From Bacteroidota bacterium (GTDB lineage Bacteria > Bacteroidota > Bacteroidia > Bacteroidales > Prolixibacteraceae), in contig JAJRSD010000090.1 of assembly GCA_024278975.1 (NCBI GenBank), forward strand, positions 1 to 33,337: 33,337 nucleotides of DNA, written 5' to 3'. Below the pieces are notes generated by a model. The model saw only the letters and a list, made by a program, of their open reading frames with translations, did not search any database and was not told the DNA's origin. Below are positions 25,264-33,337 of this stretch, piece after piece (positions within the stretch are counted from its first letter, which is position 1; each line of letters begins with the position of its first letter). Both the position numbers and the translations under genes were made by a program.

Positions 25264-25306
25264 TCTGCTTCCATCTCCGGTCTTCCAACTCCCAACTTTC
25301 TTTTTA
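25264..25306. repeat. Polypyrimidine low-complexity repeat
   Basis: This stretch is almost all C/T and contains degenerate units of the type CTTCCATCTCCGG, TCTTCCAACTCCCAAC. It recalls dispersed CTTCC-type repeats in intergenic DNA of this phylum. No function is evident. Confidence 0.35.
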
Positions 25307-25380
25307 TGACATATTCCCTTTCCTATTTCAAAGTAAAAGTGTATTTTTTCCGTTCAAAAAAAGTATAATAATTTCACATT

Positions 25381-26757
25381 ATGGAACACATTAATAATTA
25401 CGTTGAAGCAAACAAAGAGCGGTTTTTAGACGAACTTTTTGGATTGATTAGAATTCCATCTATCAGTTCGATAAAAGACCACAAACCCGACATGTACAAG
25501 GCGGCTGAATATTGGAAACAAACACTATTGAATTCGGGTGTCGATAAAGCTGAAATATACGAAACAGATGGTAACCCGGTTACTTATGCCGAAAAAATAA
25601 CAGACCCCGCCTTGCCAACTGTTTTGGTTTATTCGCATATGGATGTTATGCCCGTTGATCCAATTAATTTATGGGATTCGCCACCTTTTGAACCCGAAAT
25701 TCGTGATGGTAAAATTTATGCCCGCGGTGCCGACGACGATAAAGGACAGGGAATGATGCACGCCAAAGCTTTTGAGTTGATGATAAAAACAGACACTCTT
25801 CCGTGCAATGTAAAATTTATGATTGAGGGTGAAGAGGAAATTGGCTCGCCAAACCTTGGTAAGTGGTGCGAGCAAAACAAAGAGATGTTAAAAGCTGATG
25901 TTATTTTGGTTTCCGACACCGGAATGATTGCTCCCGATATTCCGTCGATTACAATCGGTTTGCGCGGACTGGCTTACTGGCAAGTTGAAGTTACCGGACC
26001 AGACAAAGATTTACACTCAGGAATATTTGGTGGTGCTGTTGCAAATCCAATAAATGTGCTCTGTTCGATGATTGATAAAATGGTTGACGATCAAGGTAAA
26101 ATTACGATACCTGGTTTTTACGATGATGTGATGGAGGTTTCTGCCGAAGAACGCGAATTATTAGGAAGGGCACCTTTTAACGAGGACGAGTACAAAAAAG
26201 CAATAAATGTTGATGAATTAAAAGGAGAAAAGGGTTTTACTCCAAGCGAGCACACCGGAATCAGACCATCGTTTGATGTGTGTGGAATTTGGGGTGGTTA
26301 CACCGGCGAGGGCGCAAAAACGGTTCTTCCTTCAAAAGCTTTTGCAAAAGTCTCAACGCGGTTGGTACCAAATCAGGATCATCATAAAATTGCCGACCTG
26401 TTTAAAAAACATTTCGAAAGTATTGCTCCAAAATCGGTAAAAGTAAAAGTTACATCTTTACACGGCGGACAAGGTTATGTTTGCCCAATCGATATTCCTG
26501 CATACAAAGCAGCAGAAAAAGCATACACCGATGTTTTTGGGAAACGCCCGGTTCCGGTTCGCTCGGGTGGAAGTATTCCTATTATTTCAACTTTCGAGGA
26601 AATTCTGGGAATCAAATCTGTGCTGATGGGATTTGGATTGGAATCGGATGCCATCCACTCACCCAACGAAAATTATCCGCTTGAACAGTTCTATAATGGA
26701 ATTAAAACTATTCCACTGTTTTATAAATATTTTGCCGAAATGAGCTTAAAGAAGTAG
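25381..26757 (+). CDS. M20 family dipeptidase
   Basis: The 458-residue dinuclear-zinc peptidase of the M20/carnosinase-like group has no signal peptide and should be cytoplasmic. Metal and catalytic motifs are YSHMDVMP (His86, Asp88), GADDDKG (116-122, bridging Asp and catalytic Asp), EGEEEIGS (149-156, with the general base Glu), VSDTGM and DAIHSPNE near the C-terminus (final His). The dimerisation domain lies between about 200 and 320, with the LHSGIFGG sequence. It hydrolyses dipeptides or similar amides; the substrate is not deducible. The sulfatase gene follows after 43 bases, separated by a low-complexity repeat. Confidence 0.93.
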   Translation: MEHINNYVEANKERFLDELFGLIRIPSISSIKDHKPDMYKAAEYWKQTLLNSGVDKAEIYETDGNPVTYAEKITDPALPTVLVYSHMDVMPVDPINLWDSPPFEPEIRDGKIYARGADDDKGQGMMHAKAFELMIKTDTLPCNVKFMIEGEEEIGSPNLGKWCEQNKEMLKADVILVSDTGMIAPDIPSITIGLRGLAYWQVEVTGPDKDLHSGIFGGAVANPINVLCSMIDKMVDDQGKITIPGFYDDVMEVSAEERELLGRAPFNEDEYKKAINVDELKGEKGFTPSEHTGIRPSFDVCGIWGGYTGEGAKTVLPSKAFAKVSTRLVPNQDHHKIADLFKKHFESIAPKSVKVKVTSLHGGQGYVCPIDIPAYKAAEKAYTDVFGKRPVPVRSGGSIPIISTFEEILGIKSVLMGFGLESDAIHSPNENYPLEQFYNGIKTIPLFYKYFAEMSLKK

Positions 26758-26785
26758 TGAGTAGTTAGATATTAGTATTTAAAAC
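26755..26785. repeat. Dispersed TAGTGAGTAGTTAG-type repeat
   Basis: TAGTGAGTAGTTAGATATTA (26755-26774), then GTATTTAAAAC, begins at the stop codon of the M20 gene. It shares AGTAGTTAG with the thrC leader repeats and GTTAGATATT...TTAAAAC with the block after pnp (22009-22026), with six bases inserted. Confidence 0.45.
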
Positions 26786-26800
26786 AAAAATCCAAAAACA

Positions 26801-28228
26801 ATGTCAAAAATAAACCTGTTTATGTTCTTGCTTTTATCCATCTTATTTTTCTCCTGTTCAACAGAAAAAAAACAGCCAAACATTGTATTTATTTTGGTTG
26901 ACGATTTGGGTTGGGCAGATGTAAAGTGCAACTTCCCCGAAAGTTTTTACGACACTCCAAACATTGACCAACTTGCCGAAAGAGGAGTACGATTTACAAA
27001 TGCTTATGCAGCCAATCCGGTTTGTAGCCCAACGCGCGCTGCTTTAATGACAGGCAAGCACCCAAACCGTGTAAACATAACAGACTGGATTCCGGGCAAC
27101 AACCCTAAAAACAGACCACTACTCGGTTCGGAAGATGGAAATGAGCTGGCTCTGGAAGAAATTACTTTGGCTGAAAAGTTAAAAGAGAATGGTTACAAAA
27201 CCTGCTTTATAGGAAAATGGCATTTAGGAGACGAGGGATATTTTCCTGAAAATCAAGGGTTCGATATTAATATTGGGGGTCATCATCGTGGAAGTCCTCC
27301 CGGAGGATATTACTCACCATATAAAAATCCTAAACTTACTGATGGACCGGAGGGTGAATATCTGACCGACCGTTTAACCACTGAAGGAATTAAGTTTATT
27401 ACCGAGAATAAAGAGAAGCCATTTTTTCTATACCTCGCATTTTATACGGTTCACACACCAATTCAGGCATCAAAAAAGTATATAGAAAAGTATAAAGCAA
27501 AACGCGAAGGATTAAATCTGACTGAAGTTCCTCATAAAAAAGAGGGAGATGGCTGGACAAAATTATTACAGGAAAATGCAGCTTTTGCATCGATGGTTGC
27601 GTCGATGGACGAAAATGTGGGGCGTGTTTTGGCAACGCTGAAAGAGCAAGGTTTATATAAGAATACATGGGTGATTTTTACCAGCGACAACGGTGGGCTT
27701 TCAACTCTTTACCGCAAAAATGCACCTACAAGTAATGGTCCGCTCCGTGCCGGAAAAGGTTGGTGCTACGAGGGCGGAATTCGTGTACCTTTAATAATTG
27801 AAGGACCTGATATTATTAATCCGGGGCGAACTACAAATCAGCCGGCAATTAGTATGGACTATTTTACAACTATTTTAAGTATTGCCGAGATTGAGCACAA
27901 TAATAACGACGGAGTAAACTTACTACCTATTTTAACAGAAAACGGTCAGATTAATCGTGATGAACTTTTCTGGCACTATCCACATTACCACGGCAGCGCA
28001 TGGACTCCGGGTTCTGCTTTGCGAAAAGACGATTGGAAACTGGTGGTTTTTTACGAAGATAACCGTACTGAACTTTATAATCTTGCTACCGACCCCGGCG
28101 AAACAACTAACGTTGCAGCGAAAAATCCGGAGAAAGTTACCGAACTTAAAAAAATACTGGATAAAAAACTTGCCGAGTCAGGTGCAAAATTTCCGGAGAT
28201 TAATCCTGATTATATTCCAAGAGATTAA
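26801..28228 (+). CDS. Lipoprotein sulfatase (arylsulfatase type)
   Basis: This 475-residue sulfatase hydrolyses sulfate esters from sugars or aryl compounds. The signal peptide ends in lipobox LFFSC (Cys19), so it is lipid-anchored outside the cytoplasm. Residues 26-41 (PNIVFILVDDLGWADV) hold the metal-binding Asp pair. Cys75 in CSPTRAALMTGKHP is the residue converted to formylglycine. GKWHLGD and FTSDNGG supply further active-site residues. A sulfatase-maturing enzyme is not encoded in the window. Neighbouring genes (M20 peptidase upstream; glycosidase-like lipoprotein convergent downstream) fit a role in polysaccharide use, but the substrate is unknown. Confidence 0.95.
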   Translation: MSKINLFMFLLLSILFFSCSTEKKQPNIVFILVDDLGWADVKCNFPESFYDTPNIDQLAERGVRFTNAYAANPVCSPTRAALMTGKHPNRVNITDWIPGNNPKNRPLLGSEDGNELALEEITLAEKLKENGYKTCFIGKWHLGDEGYFPENQGFDINIGGHHRGSPPGGYYSPYKNPKLTDGPEGEYLTDRLTTEGIKFITENKEKPFFLYLAFYTVHTPIQASKKYIEKYKAKREGLNLTEVPHKKEGDGWTKLLQENAAFASMVASMDENVGRVLATLKEQGLYKNTWVIFTSDNGGLSTLYRKNAPTSNGPLRAGKGWCYEGGIRVPLIIEGPDIINPGRTTNQPAISMDYFTTILSIAEIEHNNNDGVNLLPILTENGQINRDELFWHYPHYHGSAWTPGSALRKDDWKLVVFYEDNRTELYNLATDPGETTNVAAKNPEKVTELKKILDKKLAESGAKFPEINPDYIPRD

Positions 28229-28333
28229 TTGCTTTGGTCATCATTTCTAATATTTATGAATTTGACGGTATAAAATTAGAATAACCAAAAAAGTTATTTG
28301 AGATTTAACGAATTGGAGATTTTTTAGACTCAT

Positions 28334-29413
28334 CTATTTTTTAAATGGAGTTGCCACATTCCAAGTCCGGTTGGCATTCCGAAATCCTCCCGGACCATCA
28401 CCCGTAGCACAGTACAAACAAACCGGCTTGCCGTTTTCGATTAAAAGTTGAGGGCGTTCAAAACTTCCAAAATTAATAGTGGTTCCATCGTCCCAGGTAA
28501 TATTTCTTGAATATGCTTTTGGTGGCTTGCTAACAATCCAATTTATCCCATCTATCGATGTTGCATGAACTCCTGCCTGGTATTCTTCTGTTAATTTCCC
28601 CGACTGGTCTTTGGCAATCATTTCGTAATGGTCATTAACCCACCAAATGTATGGGTCTTCCACATGGAATTTCATGTAAGTATCTCTTATCCTTTTGAAC
28701 GGCTCGCCCAACTTATCTGCTTTTGCAACTCCCAAGCGTGTACCTTTCTCAGGAACATTTGAACGATAAACCAGCAAAATACTTCCATCATCGGCAACAC
28801 AAGGAGCTGGATTTGTAGTTATATTGTTATCCCATTTTCCAATGCGTGGTTTTAAAATAGGTTCGTCACTTCTTTCCCATGGACCAAAAATTGAATTAGA
28901 GGTAACCAAACCTATTCTGATGCTACCGTACGTTTTTCTCTCAAATTCAACCATTTCATCCGATAACGGTTGAACCAGCATTTCCGGTGTCGGTTTCTCC
29001 CCTTTGAAAGTAGTGCCAATATAAAACAGAAGGTAAGTATCTCCGTATTTATGAATTGTCGGGTTGTGAGTCATCCTTCCATCCCAATATTCGTTTGCAC
29101 GGGGTTTTAAAACTACCTCCTGAAATTTAAACGGACCTCCGGGGTTGTCGGAAACTGCACGAACTACCTCTGAATTAAATATATAACCAATAAAAAATGG
29201 ATATTTCTTTGGCCAGCGTGATGCAAACATGTGGTATTTACCATCTTCACCTTTTATTACCGATGCTCCCCAAACCCAATAATCTTCCATTTCGAAACCA
29301 CCATTTTTAACCGAAAGAGCTAATTTATCTATAAAAGGGGTATTTTGTTTTTGATGACTCGAACATCCTGTAACAAATAAAATAACTGATAAGAGAATAA
29401 TTCTTGTTAACAT
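28334..29413 (-). CDS. Glycosidase-like beta-propeller lipoprotein
   Basis: The 359-residue protein has a lipobox VTGC (Cys17). The body reads as a five-bladed beta-propeller of the GH43/GH117-like kind: repeated blocks such as YWVWGASVIKGEDGKYHMFASRW, WDGRMTHNPTIHKYGDTYLLFYIGTT, NNITTNPAPCVADDGSILLVYRS and HVEDPYIWWVNDHYEMIAKDQ, each with a central Asp/Glu or His at the propeller axis. The exact family cannot be fixed by eye. The gene is last in a four-gene minus-strand unit, 19 bases after the DUF2490 stop. It may act on a sulfated or anhydro-sugar polymer together with the convergent sulfatase. Confidence 0.8.
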   Translation of the reverse strand: MLTRIILLSVILFVTGCSSHQKQNTPFIDKLALSVKNGGFEMEDYWVWGASVIKGEDGKYHMFASRWPKKYPFFIGYIFNSEVVRAVSDNPGGPFKFQEVVLKPRANEYWDGRMTHNPTIHKYGDTYLLFYIGTTFKGEKPTPEMLVQPLSDEMVEFERKTYGSIRIGLVTSNSIFGPWERSDEPILKPRIGKWDNNITTNPAPCVADDGSILLVYRSNVPEKGTRLGVAKADKLGEPFKRIRDTYMKFHVEDPYIWWVNDHYEMIAKDQSGKLTEEYQAGVHATSIDGINWIVSKPPKAYSRNITWDDGTTINFGSFERPQLLIENGKPVCLYCATGDGPGGFRNANRTWNVATPFKK

Positions 29414-29432
29414 GATTAAATATTAAAATCTA

Positions 29433-30068
29433 CTAAATTTTAAAACGGTAATCTATTCCTAAAATATTGATGGAAGGTCGGTCAACATAATAGTGCTGTA
29501 AACGATAAAAAATAGCAAGGCGGTGCATTTTCCCCATTTTTCGTGAAATTCCGATATCGAACCTTCCTTTTTGCAAAACTTTATCGCTTAAATTCTGAAA
29601 CAGTTCGTAGCTTGTAAAAGGTGTAAATTTATTCCCTTTAATGTCGTATGCAGCTTTAATACGTGGACGTACAAAGTTGGTTTTACCATCTCCGTCAACA
29701 TTGTTATATGTTGTATAGCGGGCACGTAAAGATGTTTTAAAACGATTGAAGTTTTTAGAAATTTTAGCATCGAGAACTAATCTGTGAGTAACCACGTCTC
29801 CTTTTGCTTTTACATTTGTTTTTATCCGGTAAGCAGCAGCCACTTCTAAAAACTTAAATGGTTGATATGCGAGCCGTCCATCAAACTGATATTTGTCAAC
29901 AGTAAAATCATCTTGCCATCTAACCTCCGGAATAAAACTAAACTCAAATTTCTTTAAAAATGTTTTTGTGAATTCCATCTCTACCCAAGTTCCGAATTTC
30001 TCGGTTTTTGCCGATATAGATAAAATGCCTACAAAAATAAAAATAACAAGAATTATTAGGCGATTCAT
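29433..30068 (-). CDS. DUF2490 outer-membrane beta-barrel protein
   Basis: The 211-residue protein has a signal peptide (MNRLIILVIFIFVGILSISA) followed by alternating polar/hydrophobic strands, typical of a small outer-membrane barrel (KFGTWVEMEFTKTF, FEFSFIPEVRWQDDF, FKTSLRARYTTYNN, FDIGISRKMGKMHRLAIFYRL). The last residue after YRFKI is Ile rather than the usual aromatic. It belongs to the DUF2490 group, whose function is unknown. Its ATG overlaps the DUF4956 stop by four bases, so translation is coupled to the polyphosphate-polymerase operon. Confidence 0.85.
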   Translation of the reverse strand: MNRLIILVIFIFVGILSISAKTEKFGTWVEMEFTKTFLKKFEFSFIPEVRWQDDFTVDKYQFDGRLAYQPFKFLEVAAAYRIKTNVKAKGDVVTHRLVLDAKISKNFNRFKTSLRARYTTYNNVDGDGKTNFVRPRIKAAYDIKGNKFTPFTSYELFQNLSDKVLQKGRFDIGISRKMGKMHRLAIFYRLQHYYVDRPSINILGIDYRFKI

Positions 30069-30679
30069 AATTTCACTTCTCTTTTTGAATTTTTTCCTTT
30101 TACATCAAAAAAGATTGTAATCTGTGCAACATCGCGCAAAAAATCTATCTTCTTTATTCTGTATCTTTTTATTTTTATCCCGGTTCGTTTTTCCAAATCT
30201 TTTAAAAGTTCATCTTCTCTCTCTTTATGTAGATTTTCAATAATTTCGTAAACAACAACCAACGAATCTTCCTGACGAAGCATTAATGCTTTTTCAAGAA
30301 TCCAAAGTGTGATTATTAAAAGCAGGTTTACTAAAATCAGTTCGAAGTAACCAATGTAATTTTTAGAAAGTGCATTAATTACCGACACAGCAATAATTAC
30401 AAAAAGATATGTCATCTCTTTTGGCGGAATCGGGTCGGTACGATAACGGATTATACCAAAAATAGCAAATAGTCCCAGCGCAAAACCAAGTTCTAATTCA
30501 ACATTTTCTAAAAGATAAACAAGCAGAAAGATTGCGACACTAATTGCAAAATAACTAAAATAAAACTCTTTCCGGCGGCTAATTCGTGCATACAAAACCA
30601 CAACAAAAAAAGTAGTAATAAGATTGAATGCAAACCGAATTGCTAATTCAGAGAAAATCTCGAGATGAAACATATCCAT
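30065..30679 (-). CDS. DUF4956 inner-membrane protein
   Basis: The 204-residue protein has about four to five membrane helices in residues 13-127, including the DUF4956 hallmark GLFAIFGIIRYRTDPIPPKEMTYLF (about 69-93), which lies between helices and faces the cytoplasm. A soluble C-terminal domain of ~75 residues follows (HKEREDELLKDLEKRTGIKIKRYRIKKID). DUF4956 proteins are regularly encoded next to VTC-type polyphosphate polymerases, as here (22-base gap). Whether it anchors, channels or regulates the polymer is not known. Confidence 0.9.
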   Translation of the reverse strand: MDMFHLEIFSELAIRFAFNLITTFFVVVLYARISRRKEFYFSYFAISVAIFLLVYLLENVELELGFALGLFAIFGIIRYRTDPIPPKEMTYLFVIIAVSVINALSKNYIGYFELILVNLLLIITLWILEKALMLRQEDSLVVVYEIIENLHKEREDELLKDLEKRTGIKIKRYRIKKIDFLRDVAQITIFFDVKGKNSKREVKL

Positions 30680-30701
30680 AACAGGTATTTTATATTTTAT
30701 T

Positions 30702-31481
30702 TCAAATTAATATATATTTATAAATAAAACGAAGCCGCGGTTTAAACGCATTTCGTTTTAATTCAGGCTCTAAAAATGCACGCCCGGTACAATATTTCGA
30801 CAATCCGCGTTGCCGTATTTTCATTTTTCGTAGCAACGAAACCATTGGCGACGATTTTAAACTCCGTCCTTTTTTGAGCTCAAAAATAACCAAATTTTCG
30901 AAACTGATTTTTCCTTTATCATTCCAGAATTTTGGTTGAATATCAATGGTACATCTGTCCAGTTTTTCCTTATGAATTAGCGTAATTCTATAGAATTGAT
31001 TATTCAAACTATTTGCTAATTCGTTAGCTTTAAAAGGCGTTTTATTTTCCAGAAAAACAGTTTCAGATTCAAGAAAATTCGTCTTGCCAAATTCGCTTGC
31101 AATTCGCTTTTTAACAGTTCTTTTCTTATTTGTTTTCAGTTTAATTTCAAAAAAATCGTCGTTGGTAGTCAAATATGTTCTCCGCCTTACTTTATATCTG
31201 TTAAGTTTGCGGTTATGGTGTTTAAGGTACATAAAATTATCGGCCGTGTCGAAATAGACCGATTTGTACTCCATCAATCGTTGCCCGTTAATTTCAAGAA
31301 TATCATAAAAAGGAACTACCTTTTCCAACAATTCATCCAGCTTCGAAATATGAAACCAGTACTTCCTGTCGATGCGATTCATCAGTTTTACCTCATCAAT
31401 TTCATCTAACGAAATGGGATTAAAAATGGACAATATGCTATTTAGCTCCTTCAAAAAATCAGTTTGTACTATTTTTTGCAA
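30702..31481 (-). CDS. VTC-domain polyphosphate polymerase
   Basis: The 259-residue protein is a single VTC (triphosphate-tunnel) domain, related to the catalytic domain of yeast Vtc4, which makes polyphosphate from ATP. Tunnel-lining residues are visible in NRIDRKYWFH (35-44), EYKSVYFDT (71-79), HHNRKLNRYKVRRRTY (88-103), FEIKLKTNKKRTVKKRI (111-127), DIQPKFW and VIFELKKGRS (E201 near the metal site). It has no membrane segment and should work in the cytoplasm with the DUF4956 partner. It is first in a four-gene unit and diverges from a PhoD-like phosphatase. Confidence 0.9.
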   Translation of the reverse strand: MQKIVQTDFLKELNSILSIFNPISLDEIDEVKLMNRIDRKYWFHISKLDELLEKVVPFYDILEINGQRLMEYKSVYFDTADNFMYLKHHNRKLNRYKVRRRTYLTTNDDFFEIKLKTNKKRTVKKRIASEFGKTNFLESETVFLENKTPFKANELANSLNNQFYRITLIHKEKLDRCTIDIQPKFWNDKGKISFENLVIFELKKGRSLKSSPMVSLLRKMKIRQRGLSKYCTGRAFLEPELKRNAFKPRLRFIYKYILI

Positions 31482-31617
31482 GATTGTAAATTACATTGAT
31501 AAAACCAGTTATACAATTCAAATATTATGGAATTAGAACAAATCTTTTGAAGCGTTTCAATAGTAGAATTATTATTTTTAAATTACTATTTTCGTAAAGT
31601 CTAAAAACCAATCGACC

Positions 31618-33090
31618 ATGAATAAAAAATATCTTTACATTTCTCATTTTCTCTTAGTAACAATACTGTTTTTTTCGTGCGATTTAAAAAAAGAGACTGA
31701 TGGGCCATTCTTCGGAAATGGTTTTCATAATGGTTGGGCCGACCAAAACTCAATGGTAATTTGGACCCGGCTAACTAAAAACCCGGAAGGTAATATTGAG
31801 GGAGCAAAATTTTTGATACCAACTTCGAAACAACATAAACAGCTTGACAAAGAGGCAAATGCAAAGAATATTCATAAAGCGCAAATTCCCGAAGGATTAA
31901 CTTTGGACGAAATGATTGGTGCTTGTCCTGGTGCTCCGGGCGAAGTAAAACTTACTTACTTTCCGTTAACTAATTCAGCAAATAAAATAGAGACAAAATG
32001 GGTTAAAGTTGCCAGCGAAAAGAATTTCACCACTCAATGGAAACTTGAAAAACTTTTGCCCGGTACAAAATACGTTGTTGAGATTGAAGCTCGTTTAAAT
32101 AAAAAATCAAAAGTTTCTGATAAAATTGAAGGCGCATTTCGCACTCCTCCATCTTGCGAATTAGAAGATGAAATTGATTTTTGCATAGTTACCTGCCACG
32201 ATTACTGGCGAAAAGATACAACCACCGGACACAAAATATATGAAGTGATGATGAAACTATTCCCAGACTTTTACGTGCACACCGGCGATGTTGAATATTA
32301 CGATAAACCTGAGCCTTACGCTATGACAGAAGATTTAATGCGCTTTAAATGGGATCGTCTATTTGCTTTACCGCTGCAACGTAAATTTTGGTCGCAGGTA
32401 ACTACATATTTTATGAAAGACGACCACGATGCACTCAGAGATGATGCGTATCCGGGAATGAATTACGGAACAGTTTCGTGGAACCGGGGATTAGAAATAT
32501 TTGAGAAAGAGCAGTTCCCATCTCATAATAAATTTTATAAAACTATTCGCTGGGGAAAAGATTTACAAATATGGATTACAGAAGGACGAAACTACCGTAG
32601 TATGAATAGTGATCCTGATAGTTTTGGGAAATCAATTTTTGGAGAAGAGCAGAAGCAGTGGTTGTTTAAAACTATTAAGGAGTCGGATGCCACCTTTAAA
32701 ATTATTATTAATGCAAATCCGATTCTTGGACCCGATAGAAAAAATAAAAGAGACAACTATTCTAACTCCAACTGGAAAATAGAAGGAGATGAGATTAGGG
32801 ATTTTATTAATCAATTCGATAATGTTTATCTGTGTAATGGCGACAGGCACTGGCAGTATGTAACACATTTAGAGGAAACTAACCTTTGGGAGTTTAGTTG
32901 CGGAGCTGGTTCCAATGTACATGCAGGAGGTTGGAGTCAGAAAGATTTACGTCCCGAACATCGTTTTTTGCGTGTGAAAGGAGGCTTTTTACGTGGACAA
33001 GTTTCGCGCAGAAACGGCTCTCCAACTTTAACATTTCAGCATTTCGATGTTGATGGAAATGTTGTGCACAAGGAGGTGTTTAAAAAGTAA
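31618..33090 (+). CDS. PhoD-like phosphatase lipoprotein
   Basis: The 490-residue metallophosphatase has a lipobox FFSC (Cys21). Residues about 35-178 form the N-terminal PhoD-type beta-domain (AFRTPPSC ends it). The metallophosphoesterase domain then shows TCHDYWRKD (193-200), HTGD (221-224), FMKDDHDALRDD (266-276, the DDH metal signature) and CNGDRHWQY near 410, with a final HAGGW. It should release phosphate from esters or diesters outside the cell. It is divergent from the polyphosphate polymerase operon, with a 136-bp shared upstream region; a weak TATTTTCG -7-like sequence lies within about 40 bases of the ATG. Confidence 0.88.
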   Translation: MNKKYLYISHFLLVTILFFSCDLKKETDGPFFGNGFHNGWADQNSMVIWTRLTKNPEGNIEGAKFLIPTSKQHKQLDKEANAKNIHKAQIPEGLTLDEMIGACPGAPGEVKLTYFPLTNSANKIETKWVKVASEKNFTTQWKLEKLLPGTKYVVEIEARLNKKSKVSDKIEGAFRTPPSCELEDEIDFCIVTCHDYWRKDTTTGHKIYEVMMKLFPDFYVHTGDVEYYDKPEPYAMTEDLMRFKWDRLFALPLQRKFWSQVTTYFMKDDHDALRDDAYPGMNYGTVSWNRGLEIFEKEQFPSHNKFYKTIRWGKDLQIWITEGRNYRSMNSDPDSFGKSIFGEEQKQWLFKTIKESDATFKIIINANPILGPDRKNKRDNYSNSNWKIEGDEIRDFINQFDNVYLCNGDRHWQYVTHLEETNLWEFSCGAGSNVHAGGWSQKDLRPEHRFLRVKGGFLRGQVSRRNGSPTLTFQHFDVDGNVVHKEVFKK

Positions 33091-33126
33091 CAAATACAAT
33101 TGAATGCTTGTCTGTTTTTTTATTCA

Positions 33127-33143
33127 GCAAAACTGTGTTTTGC
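33127..33143. repeat. Short hairpin after the GAF gene
   Basis: GCAAAAC (33127-33133) and GTTTTGC (33137-33143) form a perfect 7-bp stem with a TGT loop between the converging phosphatase and GAF genes. There is no good T-run on either strand, so it is only a weak terminator candidate. Confidence 0.35.
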
Positions 33144-33147
33144 ATAA

Positions 33148-33337
33148 TTACGTCGTATAAATCAGCTCCAAAATTTTCTCCAACCACTTTGCATCTACAT
33201 CCGAAAAAGAGTGTTTTTGCGAACTGTCAACATCTAAAACGCCAATAATTTTACCCTCTCTGTTTTTAAACGGAACAACAATTTCGGAATTCGAACGCGA
33301 ATCGCATGCAATGTGGTTTGGGAAACTGTGAACATCG
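33148..33337 (-). CDS. msrC: GAF-type Met-(R)-sulfoxide reductase, partial
   Basis: Only the last 62 codons are in the window; the 5' part is cut off by the right edge. The minus-strand translation starts DVHSFPNHIACDSRSNSEIV and ends ...LEKILELIYTT. This is the C-terminal half of the GAF domain of free methionine-(R)-sulfoxide reductase, in which HIACD carries a conserved redox Cys and SNSEIVVPF lines the pocket. It lies convergent to the PhoD-like gene. Confidence 0.88.
   Translation of the reverse strand, partial: DVHSFPNHIACDSRSNSEIVVPFKNREGKIIGVLDVDSSQKHSFSDVDAKWLEKILELIYTT

Overview
The window looks like chromosomal DNA of a Bacteroidota bacterium, most likely a Marinilabiliales/Prolixibacteraceae-type member of Bacteroidales (genus not determinable from sequence alone). 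The reasons are: a 288-residue primary sigma factor without region 1.1; repeated promoter cores of the Bacteroidetes type TAnnTTTG; a FeoA domain running into FeoB followed by a Cys-rich FeoB-associated protein; a fused aspartokinase/homoserine dehydrogenase next to an iPGM-family 'proposed homoserine kinase'; many lipoproteins; and a sulfatase plus a glycosidase-like lipoprotein. The DNA is AT-rich. No integrase, transposase, phage gene or CRISPR array is visible.

Layout. 0-0.5 kb: gene-free DNA and tRNA-Arg(ACG) with its own terminator and -7 box (minus). 0.5-1.3 kb: an unrecognised 250-aa protein (minus). 1.5-4.3 kb: ferrous iron uptake, feoA-feoB plus the FeoB-associated membrane protein (plus), with an apparent one-base lesion between the FeoA and FeoB parts. 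4.3-5.8 kb: rpoD-rpe (minus). 5.9-11.2 kb: threonine operon thrA, iPGM-like homoserine kinase, thrC (minus), with a 4 x 21-bp tandem repeat directly in front of thrC. 11.2-12.8 kb: bcp-recA (minus), closed by a terminator. 12.8-13.3 kb: a non-coding stretch packed with nested inverted repeats. 13.3-16.4 kb: SPOR protein, clpS, nfeD-like, floA (plus). 16.6-18.8 kb: a Tat-exported sugar isomerase/epimerase and a Gfo/Idh/MocA oxidoreductase (minus). 19.2-22.0 kb: rpsO with a structured leader, then pnp (plus). 22.2-23.3 kb: a zinc-finger-like membrane protein and a deoxynucleoside kinase. 23.4-25.2 kb: a large TPR lipoprotein. 25.4-28.2 kb: M20 dipeptidase and a lipoprotein sulfatase. 28.3-31.5 kb (minus): a four-gene operon of VTC-type polyphosphate polymerase, DUF4956 membrane protein, DUF2490 barrel and a beta-propeller glycosidase-like lipoprotein. 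31.6-33.1 kb: a divergent PhoD-like phosphatase lipoprotein. The right edge cuts an msrC-type GAF protein.

Most of the window is core metabolism and information processing. The points most worth a second look are the FeoA/FeoB frame break, the highly structured non-coding block at 12.90-13.23 kb, the repeat-built thrC leader, the rpsO leader hairpin (candidate S15 autoregulatory element), and the polyphosphate polymerase operon, which would place a polymerase domain, an inner-membrane partner and an outer-membrane barrel in one transcription unit. All functional calls come from reading motifs by eye; no database search was possible.
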